NCBI RefSeq assembly: GCF_000527095.1
Contig: NZ_AZUN01000001.1
Location: 2,232,001 to 2,296,000, forward strand
DNA length: 64,000 nt
Reading direction: 5' to 3'
From: Methylomicrobium lacus LW14
GTDB taxonomy: Bacteria; Pseudomonadota; Gammaproteobacteria; Methylococcales; Methylomonadaceae
The position numbers and the translations under genes are program-made. The notes beneath the pieces were generated by a model. It was not told the origin of the DNA and did no database searches. It saw nothing but the letters and a program-made list of their open reading frames with translations. Of this stretch, positions 34,365-42,463 are shown one piece after another (within the stretch, counting starts at the first letter, position 1; each line of letters starts with the position of its first letter).

Positions 34365-35402
34365 CTAAAATGCCGCAACGAGACGGTAAACGATCCGGTA
34401 ATCCGGCGGTGTTTGATAGCCGTTAAAATCCTTTACGATCGGCGCCCCAAACGACAAGGCGGTATTCCAATGCTTACCGCCGGAAAAACGGACGCCGGGC
34501 GAAATATACACCGTATTGCCGCCCGAATTCGGATCGGATAAGCCGCCGGTTTCTTGTTTGTCGCGCCACTCGCCGTTAAGTTCCAAAATAGCCGTCCACG
34601 GCGCATTGTTGCTGGAAGCGAAAAACGCATTACGCACCGGCGCGCCGAAAGCATAGGAAAGCGCGATGTTGTATTCGAACGAATCACCCAGATTGGTATT
34701 TTGCGCGCCTTTCGTCGCGACCGTATAGAGTCCGCTGGTATCAAGGGAGAACGCCCCCATCGTTCGCGTAAAGGCAAGCCCCATTGAAGGATCCCAGGAA
34801 CCGCTGCCCGGCTGATGATGCGCTTCAAAGAAATTGCCTTGATTGTCCTTGACCGAAGTTCGGCCGGTCGGCGTTTTCAGGCTGAAAAGCAGCGCCACAT
34901 GATTCAAATTGTCGTCGGTATGAAAAAAACGGTACTGACCGAAAAACCTAACATCGCCAAAACCGTTAGCGTCGCCCATTTTGGTCACGTGATCCACAGG
35001 CGAGCCCTCATCTTCAGGCTCATCCGGCGAACGAATGTTGGAGCGCAATATATAGGGCACCCGCAAACCCAGCGTCAGATCGTCGGTGACTCCATAGGCG
35101 GCAAACACAGACGGCTGCAAATAGGTGCCGATGCTATGCACATCGCCATGGGCATCGTCGACCGCATTATTCTTCAGGCTGAGTAATTCAGCATCCGAAG
35201 CGCTATCGAAGCTCGTGAAATTGGTCACGATGCCTCCCGCCCACATACCGTCCGGCAAAGAAACCGCCGTTTGCGTGATAACCGGCGCGGCCGTGCCGAT
35301 ACCGAAACCGAGGGATCCGTGATCCGCAAACACCGCACGGCTTTGCGCAAGCATGACCGGAGCCAAAAGGATAGCCGGCAAGATTTTTTTGAACTGTTGC
35401 AT
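34365..35402 (-). CDS. Outer-membrane beta-barrel protein, transporter-like
   Basis: A 345-residue protein with a signal peptide (ends VFA-DHG). Alternating hydrophobic strands run throughout, and it ends in a C-terminal aromatic residue (IVYRLVAAF), typical of outer-membrane barrels. Strand segments such as DLTLGLRVPYILRS, DVRFFGQYRFF and HVALLFSLKTPTGRT match the phenol-degradation MetA-like/transporter family. It heads the minus-strand set with the BNR lipoprotein and the thioredoxin-like protein. A passive channel or envelope sensor role is possible; the ligand is unknown. Confidence 0.8.
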   Translation of the reverse strand: MQQFKKILPAILLAPVMLAQSRAVFADHGSLGFGIGTAAPVITQTAVSLPDGMWAGGIVTNFTSFDSASDAELLSLKNNAVDDAHGDVHSIGTYLQPSVFAAYGVTDDLTLGLRVPYILRSNIRSPDEPEDEGSPVDHVTKMGDANGFGDVRFFGQYRFFHTDDNLNHVALLFSLKTPTGRTSVKDNQGNFFEAHHQPGSGSWDPSMGLAFTRTMGAFSLDTSGLYTVATKGAQNTNLGDSFEYNIALSYAFGAPVRNAFFASSNNAPWTAILELNGEWRDKQETGGLSDPNSGGNTVYISPGVRFSGGKHWNTALSFGAPIVKDFNGYQTPPDYRIVYRLVAAF

Positions 35403-35823
35403 AGGCTTGATTCCTTATAGGATAGAAAAAGAATTTTGATGAATATTGATTATTTGAATTCGAAATGGGCTATCGACCATTCAATGAGACACCTGACATT
35501 CAACGGCATGCTTCTGCCAACCCTTTATTAGGATTTTGCTAGGTATTCATACCACTATTTTTCTTGACCCTGCTTTGTTCTAATGGCGCCAAACATTTGG
35601 GTATTTTGTCTCTCACCAATAATAAATTAAACCATTTACTTACTGTGCACAAGGCGAAATTGATTTTACCTTAAGGCGGCTAGGTTTTGATTTTTAACCC
35701 TCTCCTTTATCACCGCAATCCAGGCATACAACGCCGGAAACTTACAGAAATTCATTTTCCGTTGCATAACCGGCATGAATTTATTCTTCATAGGGGTAAA
35801 CCCTAAAATTAAGGACCGGTAAT
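35403..35823. other. Divergent intergenic region before degQ
   Basis: This 421-bp AT-rich stretch separates the divergent barrel and degQ genes. It holds a short palindrome GGTATTCATACC near 35542 and a TAGGG/CCCTA hairpin in the degQ leader just before AAGGACCGGTAAT. I see no gene and no promoter that I would call with confidence. Confidence 0.4.
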
Positions 35824-36927
35824 ATGAAAACGCAAATATTCCGCCATTTCCAATACACGATGTTGTTAGTCATGTTGACAATCGGCTTGCAGCCGGCTCA
35901 TGCGGCGGCCTACTTGCCTCTCGTGAATAACCCGCTGCCGGAAATGCTCAAAAAAGTCGTTCCCGGCGTCGTGAATATTTCGACCCGGACACGAATCCGC
36001 TACGAAGAAAACCCGTTGCTGCGCGACCCGTTCTTCCGGCGTTTTTTCGACATTCCGAATATGCCGCTGGAACGCGAAAGACAGAGCCTGGGCTCGGGCG
36101 TGATCATCGACGCCTTAAAGGGCCATATCATCACCAACAACCATGTGATCGACAAAGCCGACAAGATCACCGTCACGCTACAGGACGGCCGCAATGTGGA
36201 AGCCAAGCTGGTCGGCAGCGACCCGACCACCGATGTGGCACTGATCCAGATACCCGGCGGCAATCTGGTCGAACTACCGAAAGGTAATTCGGATAGTTTG
36301 CAGGTCGGCGATTTTGTGGTCGCGATCGGGAGCCCTTTCGGCTTGGGGCAAACCGTCACCTCGGGTATCGTCAGCGCCTTGGGCCGCCGCAGCCTGGGCA
36401 TCGAGGGCTACGAAGACTTCATTCAAACCGACGCCTCGATCAATCCCGGCAACTCCGGCGGCGCCTTGGTCAATCTGCAAGGCGAACTGATCGGCATCAA
36501 TACCGCGATCGTCGGCCCCAGCGGCGGCAACGTCGGCATCGGTTTCGCGATTCCGATCAACCTGGCCAATCAGGTTGTCAACCAGATCATTCAGTTCGGC
36601 AAGATTCAACGCGGCCAGCTCGGCATTCAGATACAGAACCTGACGCCGGACCTAGCCAGTGCGTTCGGGATCAAACAGCAGCATGGTGCGGTGATAGCCG
36701 GCATCGTGCCGGGCTCGCCAGCCGAGAACGCAGGACTGCAAAGAGGCGACGTGGTGATTGCGGTGAACGGCCAAGCCGTGGACTCCGCCACCAAGCTGCA
36801 CAATCACATTGCCCTGATGCAGGTCGGCGACATGGTCAGCCTGGATATCCTGCGCGACGGTGGCGAACTGAATATCAAGGCCAGGATCGCCAAACCGGTC
36901 GCGGTCAGACGGCCGCAGCCGTATTAA
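35824..36927 (+). CDS. Periplasmic trypsin-like protease/chaperone, DegQ type with one PDZ domain
   Basis: A 367-residue HtrA-family protein with a signal peptide ending AHA-AAY. The catalytic triad is His107 (ITNNHVID), Asp137 (PTTDVALIQ) and Ser211 (NPGNSGGALV). One PDZ domain follows (residues about 265-355, GQLGIQIQNLTPDLASAFG). Full-length DegP and DegQ have two PDZ domains, so this protein is closer to DegS in length, but it has a cleavable signal rather than an anchor. It degrades or refolds damaged envelope proteins. It is a monocistronic gene. Confidence 0.93.
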   Translation: MKTQIFRHFQYTMLLVMLTIGLQPAHAAAYLPLVNNPLPEMLKKVVPGVVNISTRTRIRYEENPLLRDPFFRRFFDIPNMPLERERQSLGSGVIIDALKGHIITNNHVIDKADKITVTLQDGRNVEAKLVGSDPTTDVALIQIPGGNLVELPKGNSDSLQVGDFVVAIGSPFGLGQTVTSGIVSALGRRSLGIEGYEDFIQTDASINPGNSGGALVNLQGELIGINTAIVGPSGGNVGIGFAIPINLANQVVNQIIQFGKIQRGQLGIQIQNLTPDLASAFGIKQQHGAVIAGIVPGSPAENAGLQRGDVVIAVNGQAVDSATKLHNHIALMQVGDMVSLDILRDGGELNIKARIAKPVAVRRPQPY

Positions 36928-37139
36928 TCTTCGATCGAAAGTCCGCGGTTTGTAACGCTTTACGGCGTTCCGAACCGCAGCTCAAGCGTGGTCGATACAG
37001 ACACCGGTATCGCTGCATAACAGAGGGCATGCAAATGTCACCAACAGTCATAGTTCCTTCGCCTGGAATAATGCAGAGAACGGCGATGGTATGGACAGAT
37101 TACCCTTTGGATATTTTGAATTTTTACCGATACGCTTTT

Positions 37140-37859
37140 TCATCGTTGGTTTTCCATCTTATAAATCACATTGACGCTATTTCTAAGCATGATCGTGGCA
37201 GGAGCAAAAATGATTTGCGATGAGCTTCTGTCGTCGCTACCCATCATGCTTTTTTTGAAATAGCCAGGCGCATTGAATCTGTCTCCAATAGCATCAAAAC
37301 TGAGTTTCGAAATACCATATACAGAACCCAGTTTAACGCCAATCCCATTGGCCATATTCTCAGCCTGTTTTTTCGCATCGGCGCAAGCCTCAGCCATCAA
37401 ATTTGCCTCGATCTCTTTTCGCTTCACGATGTCGAAATCCGCGTTGATATCCACGACGTTCTTCATTTTCAGCAAATTTTCGTACAAAGGGATGTAATGC
37501 GTCAGACCACGCAGCTTGACCTTGAAGCGCTGCGTTACCTCATAACCGCTGATTTTTTGATTTTCGTCATCTTTCCGGTACTGTTTGTCTATGTTGTAAG
37601 TTTCAAAATCGTGTTCCGGAATTCCCATTTCTTTGAACAACGCAATCAACTCCACTCCCCGTTTATAAACCACATCAAGCGCAGCCTCCGGTTTCGAGTC
37701 CTGCACTTCTACTGTGAAGGTAATTGTCGCCATATCGGGCGGGACTTCCTTTTCCGCACTTCCCCCGACGTAGATAAAAGGAAATTCCGGCAATTCTTTT
37801 GCCATGGCAGCGGTCATTGACGATAGCAGCATGACAACGATAGCAGTGATGTTCTTCAT
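37140..37859 (-). CDS. SIMPL-domain (DUF541) exported protein
   Basis: A 239-residue protein with a signal peptide ending AMA-KEL. The SIMPL domain pattern is EKEVPPDMATITFTVEV, YEVTQRFKVKLR and DAKKQAENMANGIGVKLGSV. This family forms ring-like assemblies in the envelope or periplasm and has been linked to stress resistance; its molecular role is poorly known. It is a single gene between degQ and rof. A weak GCGGTT/AACCGC inverted segment near 36945 lies in the convergent space with degQ. Confidence 0.9.
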   Translation of the reverse strand: MKNITAIVVMLLSSMTAAMAKELPEFPFIYVGGSAEKEVPPDMATITFTVEVQDSKPEAALDVVYKRGVELIALFKEMGIPEHDFETYNIDKQYRKDDENQKISGYEVTQRFKVKLRGLTHYIPLYENLLKMKNVVDINADFDIVKRKEIEANLMAEACADAKKQAENMANGIGVKLGSVYGISKLSFDAIGDRFNAPGYFKKSMMGSDDRSSSQIIFAPATIMLRNSVNVIYKMENQR

Positions 37860-38044
37860 AACTCTGATGTCCTTTGGGCTTGAAAATGGATCAGCCTAGG
37901 CAAAGGCTGGGCGCGATTAGACTAACATATATGCTAAGTTACCATTAAAGCAATCACAAGCCATTCAACAAAAATCCGTTGCCGGAATTGCGCCATACCG
38001 CGCTAAAATGCCGGCTTTCACAACAACGTTAAATAGACACTGTC

Positions 38045-38299
38045 ATGACGCAATGCAACGCTATCTCCTGCGAATTGCACGATTACATCGAAATCGCCTG
38101 CATGTACGGCTACCGGGTCAAACTCGAATTCAAAGACGGCCAAAGTCTTGAAGGCAAGTTGGTCGATGTGATGACGACGGCAGAAAAGCGGGAATTTTTG
38201 GTGATCGACAACGGGCAGAAACAGCAGGTCGAACTGAACCAACTCGCCCGGATGACAACATTGACGCCGAATGCGTCTTTTAAAGAAGTGGCGTTTTAA
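38045..38299 (+). CDS. rof: Rho-binding antiterminator (Rof/YaeO)
   Basis: An 84-residue protein with the family segments CELHDYIEIACMYGYRVKLEFKDG and GKLVDVMTTAEKREFLVID, an Sm-like fold. It binds Rho and inhibits Rho-dependent termination. Length and motifs match the family well. It stands alone; two palindromic hairpins follow the stop. Confidence 0.93.
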   Translation: MTQCNAISCELHDYIEIACMYGYRVKLEFKDGQSLEGKLVDVMTTAEKREFLVIDNGQKQQVELNQLARMTTLTPNASFKEVAF

Positions 38300-38319
38300 C
38301 AACGCACAGGATCTTGGCT

Positions 38320-38373
38320 GGACGGCGTTTGAAACGCCGTCCACTGCTGAGGACGGGATAGGAAATCCCGTCC
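38320..38373. repeat. Pair of GC-rich palindromic hairpins
   Basis: Hairpin 1: GGACGGCGTTT/AAACGCCGTCC (38320-38342). Hairpin 2: GGACGGGAT/ATCCCGTCC (38351-38373). They lie between the convergent rof gene and the copper oxidase gene. The style matches the hairpins at 40656-40678 and 40727-40745, so they look like members of one REP-like family. Confidence 0.75.
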
Positions 38374-38388
38374 CGCTTTGAAATTCCG

Positions 38389-39402
38389 TTAAAAGGTAAT
38401 TTTGCCGTATACGGTCGCGTAAGGCGCATTATCGCGCAGCTTTTTATAGACCACTTGCGGATACCAAGTGCTTGATGTCGAAGGCAGTGTAACCAGCAAG
38501 TCGGCCTTCTGGCCCGGCGAAATGTCGAAACTGGTCACGGTCTTCGACGTCGGCAGGGCGCGGCCGTCGCGGATATAAACGGTGAACGCTTTCAGATTGC
38601 CGGCCACGTCCTTGATTTGAAAAGTCGAATTGGTCGAATGCATGCCGATCAGGCGAAACGCGACCTTTTTATTTTTCGCCGCCGACAGGGTCTGGGCCGG
38701 CGCGGAAGTCGTTTTGCCTTCCTTGCCGCCGAGCAGGAAATACTGCGGATTGTAGTCGGCAAAGACCGTCGAATCGCCGCTTGCGCTATGGTAGGCAGGG
38801 TCTACCGTACTCAACACATAGACCTGCGAATAATCATAGGCCGTTGCCGGATCCTGATTCAGACGGTTCAGAAAATTGCCGGACGCATCGCGCGGCCGCA
38901 CGATCACGGCACTATACATCCCCATTTCCAGATGTTTGACAGTGTGCACATGGCAATGATAGGCATAACTGCCTTCATGCCCGACAGACGGCGACCAGGT
39001 GTAAGTATCGCCGGTGACGGTGTTGCCGTTCGTTTCGGGCACGCCGTCCTCGCTGGTTTGAACATCGGCGCCGTGCAGATGAACGGTGTGACCGTTATAG
39101 GGGAACGATTCCTGCGGCGTCATCATATTCACGTTCAACGTCAGGTTCAGCGTATCATTGGCGCCGATTTCCAGAATAGGCCCCGGGGTAGTTGCGCTGC
39201 CCATCATGCCACCTCCCCCCATTCCTCCACCGCCCATCATGCCGCCGCTGCAATCGTAATAACCCCAGAATGAGACCGATTGACCGCTCAGAGACTTGTT
39301 CAGCGAGCCGACGCAGAGGGTTTTGTTAATGGTAGCCGCCGATAGCGGCGATGAAGCCAGGCCTATGACGCTTAACAATAGAATGGATACTGATTTTTTC
39401 AT
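38389..39402 (-). CDS. Two-domain multicopper oxidase homologue with ligands only in domain 1
   Basis: A 337-residue exported protein (signal peptide ends PLSA-ATI). Domain 1 keeps a type 1 copper and half of a trinuclear site: His108-Leu-His110 (HTVHLHG) and His149-Cys150-His151, with His157 and Met162 in YHCHVHTVKHLEMGM. Domain 2 has lost all the expected His pairs; the matching segment reads STFQIKD and YPQVVYKK. A Gly/Met-rich loop, GGMMGGGGMGGGGMMG (residues 53-68), could bind Cu(I). It lies 15 bp downstream of a paralogue that has the opposite pattern. Alone it could not hold a trinuclear cluster; it may act as a heteromer or as an electron-transfer copper protein. Confidence 0.87.
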   Translation of the reverse strand: MKKSVSILLLSVIGLASSPLSAATINKTLCVGSLNKSLSGQSVSFWGYYDCSGGMMGGGGMGGGGMMGSATTPGPILEIGANDTLNLTLNVNMMTPQESFPYNGHTVHLHGADVQTSEDGVPETNGNTVTGDTYTWSPSVGHEGSYAYHCHVHTVKHLEMGMYSAVIVRPRDASGNFLNRLNQDPATAYDYSQVYVLSTVDPAYHSASGDSTVFADYNPQYFLLGGKEGKTTSAPAQTLSAAKNKKVAFRLIGMHSTNSTFQIKDVAGNLKAFTVYIRDGRALPTSKTVTSFDISPGQKADLLVTLPSTSSTWYPQVVYKKLRDNAPYATVYGKITF

Positions 39403-39417
39403 GGGTTTCCTCCTGGA

Positions 39418-40344
39418 TTATTGCATCATGATCATGGTGGCACCGCCGTTCAAATACACCCCATTGGCGGTCTCGGACTGGGCGGTATGAAAGTGCATCG
39501 GGTATTCGCCGGTCTGGTTGACGGTATAAAGCACTTCGGCCACGCTCATCGGCGGCACATTGATCGTGTCTAGCTGTTCAAACGGCACTGGCTGACGGTT
39601 GCCGTTGATGTTGATGACCTCGAAGTGATTGCCATGGAAATGCAGCGAGTGGCTGAATTGTCCGGCATTGACGATGCGCACCAGCGTCACCTCGTCCATC
39701 ATGCCCATGATCATCGTGCCATGGTCCATCATCGCGTCGAAGCCGCCGAGGCCGTTGATCATGAAATAATTCGGCTTGTACACCGAAGTGTTGACCGTGC
39801 CGCCTGTGGATGCGACATCGTTCCAGCGCGGCTTGTCCATGTCGCTGATCACCCAGGTGCGCTCGTGGTCATAGGCGGGGCCGCCGCTCCAGGCGGTATT
39901 GCCGTTGTCGGCCGGGCGCACGATGAAGGCGCCGTGCATGCCCATTTCCCGGTTGATAGTGTTGTTCAGCGTGTCGCTGTACAGATAGCTGCCCGCGGTC
40001 GGCGCGGTGAACGAATAGACCTTGCTGCCGCCCGGCGCGATCGGATTGGTATCTGTCGTCACGTTTTGGACGACAAAATTATGTTGCACCGTGCGGTGGT
40101 TATACACGGTCACGTTGACCGTATCGCCTTCATTGACCGCCAAGGTCGGCGCCGGCACGATAGGCAAGCCGGCCGTTTGCCCATAGCCCCACACCGACAG
40201 GGTGGTGCCGCCTGCGCCGGTGATGGTTAAATCGCCGTTATCGATGTGTAGTGTAAAGTCTCGCACCGCCGCCACCGCGTCGGTTTGCAGAATACAATGC
40301 TGTCCTATCAGCAACAAGGCATAAAAGCCCAATTTTTTAAGCAT
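39418..40344 (-). CDS. Two-domain multicopper oxidase homologue with ligands only in domain 2
   Basis: A 308-residue exported protein with two cupredoxin-like domains. In domain 1 the segment aligned with the partner's YHCHVHTVKHLEMGM reads YSDTLNNTINREMGM: His149 becomes Ser123, Cys150 becomes Asp124, His151 becomes Thr125 and His157 becomes Asn131. Domain 2 keeps His235-Phe-His237 (SLHFHGNHF) and His284-Phe-His286 (YPMHFHTA), with no cysteine. Met-rich segments (MMDHGTMIMGMMDE and the end MIMMQ) are present. It is the upstream gene of the pair. In two-domain oxidases the trinuclear cluster forms between domain 1 of one subunit and domain 2 of the next, so this half is complementary to the downstream paralogue. 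Confidence 0.87.
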   Translation of the reverse strand: MLKKLGFYALLLIGQHCILQTDAVAAVRDFTLHIDNGDLTITGAGGTTLSVWGYGQTAGLPIVPAPTLAVNEGDTVNVTVYNHRTVQHNFVVQNVTTDTNPIAPGGSKVYSFTAPTAGSYLYSDTLNNTINREMGMHGAFIVRPADNGNTAWSGGPAYDHERTWVISDMDKPRWNDVASTGGTVNTSVYKPNYFMINGLGGFDAMMDHGTMIMGMMDEVTLVRIVNAGQFSHSLHFHGNHFEVININGNRQPVPFEQLDTINVPPMSVAEVLYTVNQTGEYPMHFHTAQSETANGVYLNGGATMIMMQ

Positions 40345-40521
40345 GTTTCTTTCCTTTAGTTAATGAGATTGCCGGTGTCCCCGGTCTTTTTATATCCCAC
40401 GCTTGACGGCGACGGCTTTCAGGCTTTGCCATCGAACAACGGGCTACAAGATCGCATTTAAGGCAAGACGCATGCCAATTACTTTATGTCGATAAACTAA
40501 TGCTTTTGAGGGGGATTGAGA

Positions 40522-40572
40522 AAAAAACAGGTCATATGCCACAGAATGGGTGTGGCATATGACCTGTTTTTT
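40522..40572. terminator. Bidirectional terminator-like hairpin in a divergent region
   Basis: The arms 40522-40543 and 40551-40572 are perfectly complementary, with the core ACAGGTCATATGCCACA. The loop is 7 bases. A run of A's on one side and T's on the other lets it end transcripts in both directions. Confidence 0.75.
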
Positions 40573-40655
40573 GATCCATAGAAGAAGGCTCGGAATAGCA
40601 GGTGAATGGCGTAAAATAGCTCAGACCATTTCCGTGAATGATTACCCCACCCGCC

Positions 40656-40678
40656 GGTCGGGTTTTGCAAACCCGACC
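40656..40678. repeat. REP-like palindrome
   Basis: GGTCGGGTTT/AAACCCGACC with a TGC loop. Confidence 0.7.
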
Positions 40679-40726
40679 GTGACGTTTCGTATCCTTTGCC
40701 ATCGCGCAAGGCACAAAACGTAAGCA

Positions 40727-40745
40727 ACGGGGTTGGAAACCCCGT
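40727..40745. repeat. REP-like palindrome
   Basis: ACGGGGTT/AACCCCGT with a GGA loop, in the same style as 40656-40678 and 38320-38373. Confidence 0.7.
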
Positions 40746-40904
40746 CGCGCTCATTCCTATCGGCAAACATTAATTCATCGAATGATTGGGTGGGATTTTT
40801 CGCGGAAATCGCCTCAAATGCAGAAGGCAAATGCGCCACTGACTGCACAGGGTTTATAAGCTCTGGTAAACTATCGCTTTTTTCACCTCGTTTTAATCCA
40901 TTTC

Positions 40905-41504
40905 ATGTCCAAAGATATTCGCATTGCAAGATTTAGCGGCAAGGCCATCGAACCTTATATCAAGGAACTGGCTCGTCTGCGAATCCAGGTATTTCGTGAG
41001 TTCCCGTATTTGTACGACGGCACTTATGAATATGAAGAAAAATACCTGCAAACCTATCTGAACTGCCCACAAAGCGTGATCGTGATTGCGTTCGACGGCG
41101 ACAAGATCGTCGGCGCCTCGACCGCGATTCCGATGCAGTACGAAACCGAGGAGATGAAACGGCCGTTCATCGAAAACGGTTATAAGCTGGAAGAGGTTTT
41201 TTATTGCAGCGAATCGGTGCTGGACAAGAATTACCGGGGCCTCGGCATCGGCGTGCGCTTTTTCGAGGAAAGAGAGGCGCATGCGCAGGAACTGGGAGGT
41301 TTCAAGCATATCACCTTCTGCTGCGTCGAACGGCCTGTAGACCATCCGCGCCGGCCGGCCGATCATGTGCCGCTCGACAAGTTCTGGAACAAGCGTGGCT
41401 ATGTGAAGCATCCCGAACTGAAGACGACTTATCTCTGGAAAGACCTGGACGATGAAGTCGAAACCCCGAAACCGATGACCTTCTGGCTGAAACATGAAAG
41501 TTAA
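40905..41504 (+). CDS. GNAT-family N-acetyltransferase
   Basis: A 199-residue acetyltransferase with the acetyl-CoA loop region NYRGLGIGVRFFEEREAHAQ and strand segments VIVIAFDGDKIVGASTAIPM. The closing segment FWNKRGYVKHPELKTTYLWKDLDD suggests a distinct subgroup. It overlaps the start of the nitrilase-family gene by 11 bp. The two may act in sequence, for example on an N-acylated amide or polyamine; substrates are unknown. Confidence 0.88.
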   Translation: MSKDIRIARFSGKAIEPYIKELARLRIQVFREFPYLYDGTYEYEEKYLQTYLNCPQSVIVIAFDGDKIVGASTAIPMQYETEEMKRPFIENGYKLEEVFYCSESVLDKNYRGLGIGVRFFEEREAHAQELGGFKHITFCCVERPVDHPRRPADHVPLDKFWNKRGYVKHPELKTTYLWKDLDDEVETPKPMTFWLKHES

Positions 41505-42381
41505 GATCGCTGCGGCGCAGTACGACATCGGTTTTCTCGAAAACTGGGGCAATTACCGGCAAAAGGTCGAACGCTGGGTCGGCGAGGCAGCAGACCAGGG
41601 CGCGAAGATTCTGCTGTTTCCCGAATACGGCAGCATGGAGCTCGCATCATTGTTCGGCCAGGCCATTTATTCCTCGCTGAGCAAGCAGCTCGAAGCGATG
41701 CAGTCTCTGCTCGACGACTATATCGCGCTGTACAAGGAACTCGCGCAAAAGCATCGATGCTATATCCAGTCCGGCACGTTTCCGGTGCGGATCGACGGCG
41801 AGATTTATCACAACCGCGCCTATCTGTTCATGCCGAACGGCGAGTTCGATTATCAGGACAAGCTGATGATGACCCGCTTCGAGAACGAGCAATGGCTGAT
41901 CAATCGCGGCCTCGAATTGAAGTGTTTCGACACCGACTACGGCCGCATCGCGATCAACGTCTGTTATGACAGCGAGTTCCCGGTGCTGGCCAGAAAACAG
42001 GTCGAAGCGGGCGCGAATCTGATTCTGGTGCCGAGCTGCACCGACACGCTGGCCGGTTATCACCGTGTCCGCATCGGCTGCCAGGCGCGGGCGCTCGAAA
42101 ACCAGTGCTATGTGGTGCAGTCGCCGACGGTCGGCCTTGCACCGTGGTCCGAAGCGGTCGATGTGAATATCGGCGCGGCGGCGATCTATACGCCGGTCGA
42201 TCGTGGCTTTCCGGATAACGGCGTTTTAGCGATCGGCGAGTTGAACGCGAGCCAGTGGGTGTTTGCGGAAATCGATCTGGACGGCATCGCCAGGGTGCGG
42301 GAAAACGGTCAGGTATTCAATTACCGGGATTGGCCGTTGCAGCATGCGCCGGCTTTCGGCACCGCGTCAAACAACGCCTAG
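41494..42381 (+). CDS. Carbon-nitrogen hydrolase (nitrilase superfamily)
   Basis: A 295-residue protein with the Glu-Lys-Cys catalytic set: Glu in LLFPEYGSMEL, Lys in YQDKLMMTRFE, and Cys in INVCYDSEFPVLAR. It starts MKVKIAAAQYDIGFLEN. The family hydrolyses or condenses non-peptide C-N bonds. Its 5' end overlaps the GNAT gene, so they are translationally coupled. I recall similar GNAT-nitrilase pairs, sometimes fused, in other bacteria, but no confirmed substrate. Confidence 0.92.
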   Translation: MKVKIAAAQYDIGFLENWGNYRQKVERWVGEAADQGAKILLFPEYGSMELASLFGQAIYSSLSKQLEAMQSLLDDYIALYKELAQKHRCYIQSGTFPVRIDGEIYHNRAYLFMPNGEFDYQDKLMMTRFENEQWLINRGLELKCFDTDYGRIAINVCYDSEFPVLARKQVEAGANLILVPSCTDTLAGYHRVRIGCQARALENQCYVVQSPTVGLAPWSEAVDVNIGAAAIYTPVDRGFPDNGVLAIGELNASQWVFAEIDLDGIARVRENGQVFNYRDWPLQHAPAFGTASNNA

Positions 42382-42405
42382 GATTTAACCGCGAAAAACA
42401 GCCCG

Positions 42406-42436
42406 GACCTGCGAGGTTTTGAGAATCTCGCAGGTC
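42406..42436. repeat. Inverted repeat between convergent genes
   Basis: GACCTGCGAG (42406-42415) / CTCGCAGGTC (42427-42436) with an 11-base loop. It may serve as a terminator without a T-tract or as an interspersed palindrome. Confidence 0.6.
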
Positions 42437-42463
42437 ATCTGCGCCGTCATTTTGCCCGAATCC

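Larger units (their letters stand above)
40345..40904. other. Divergent intergenic region rich in palindromes
   Basis: A 560-bp stretch between the divergent copper-oxidase and GNAT genes with no convincing protein gene. It holds a 22-bp perfect inverted repeat flanked by A and T runs (40522-40572) and two REP-like hairpins (40656-40678, 40727-40745). Confidence 0.7.

Noticed and set aside
40497..40766. An 89-codon minus-strand frame in the divergent region
   Set aside because: It consists mostly of the large inverted repeat and the REP-like hairpins; no protein signal remains.
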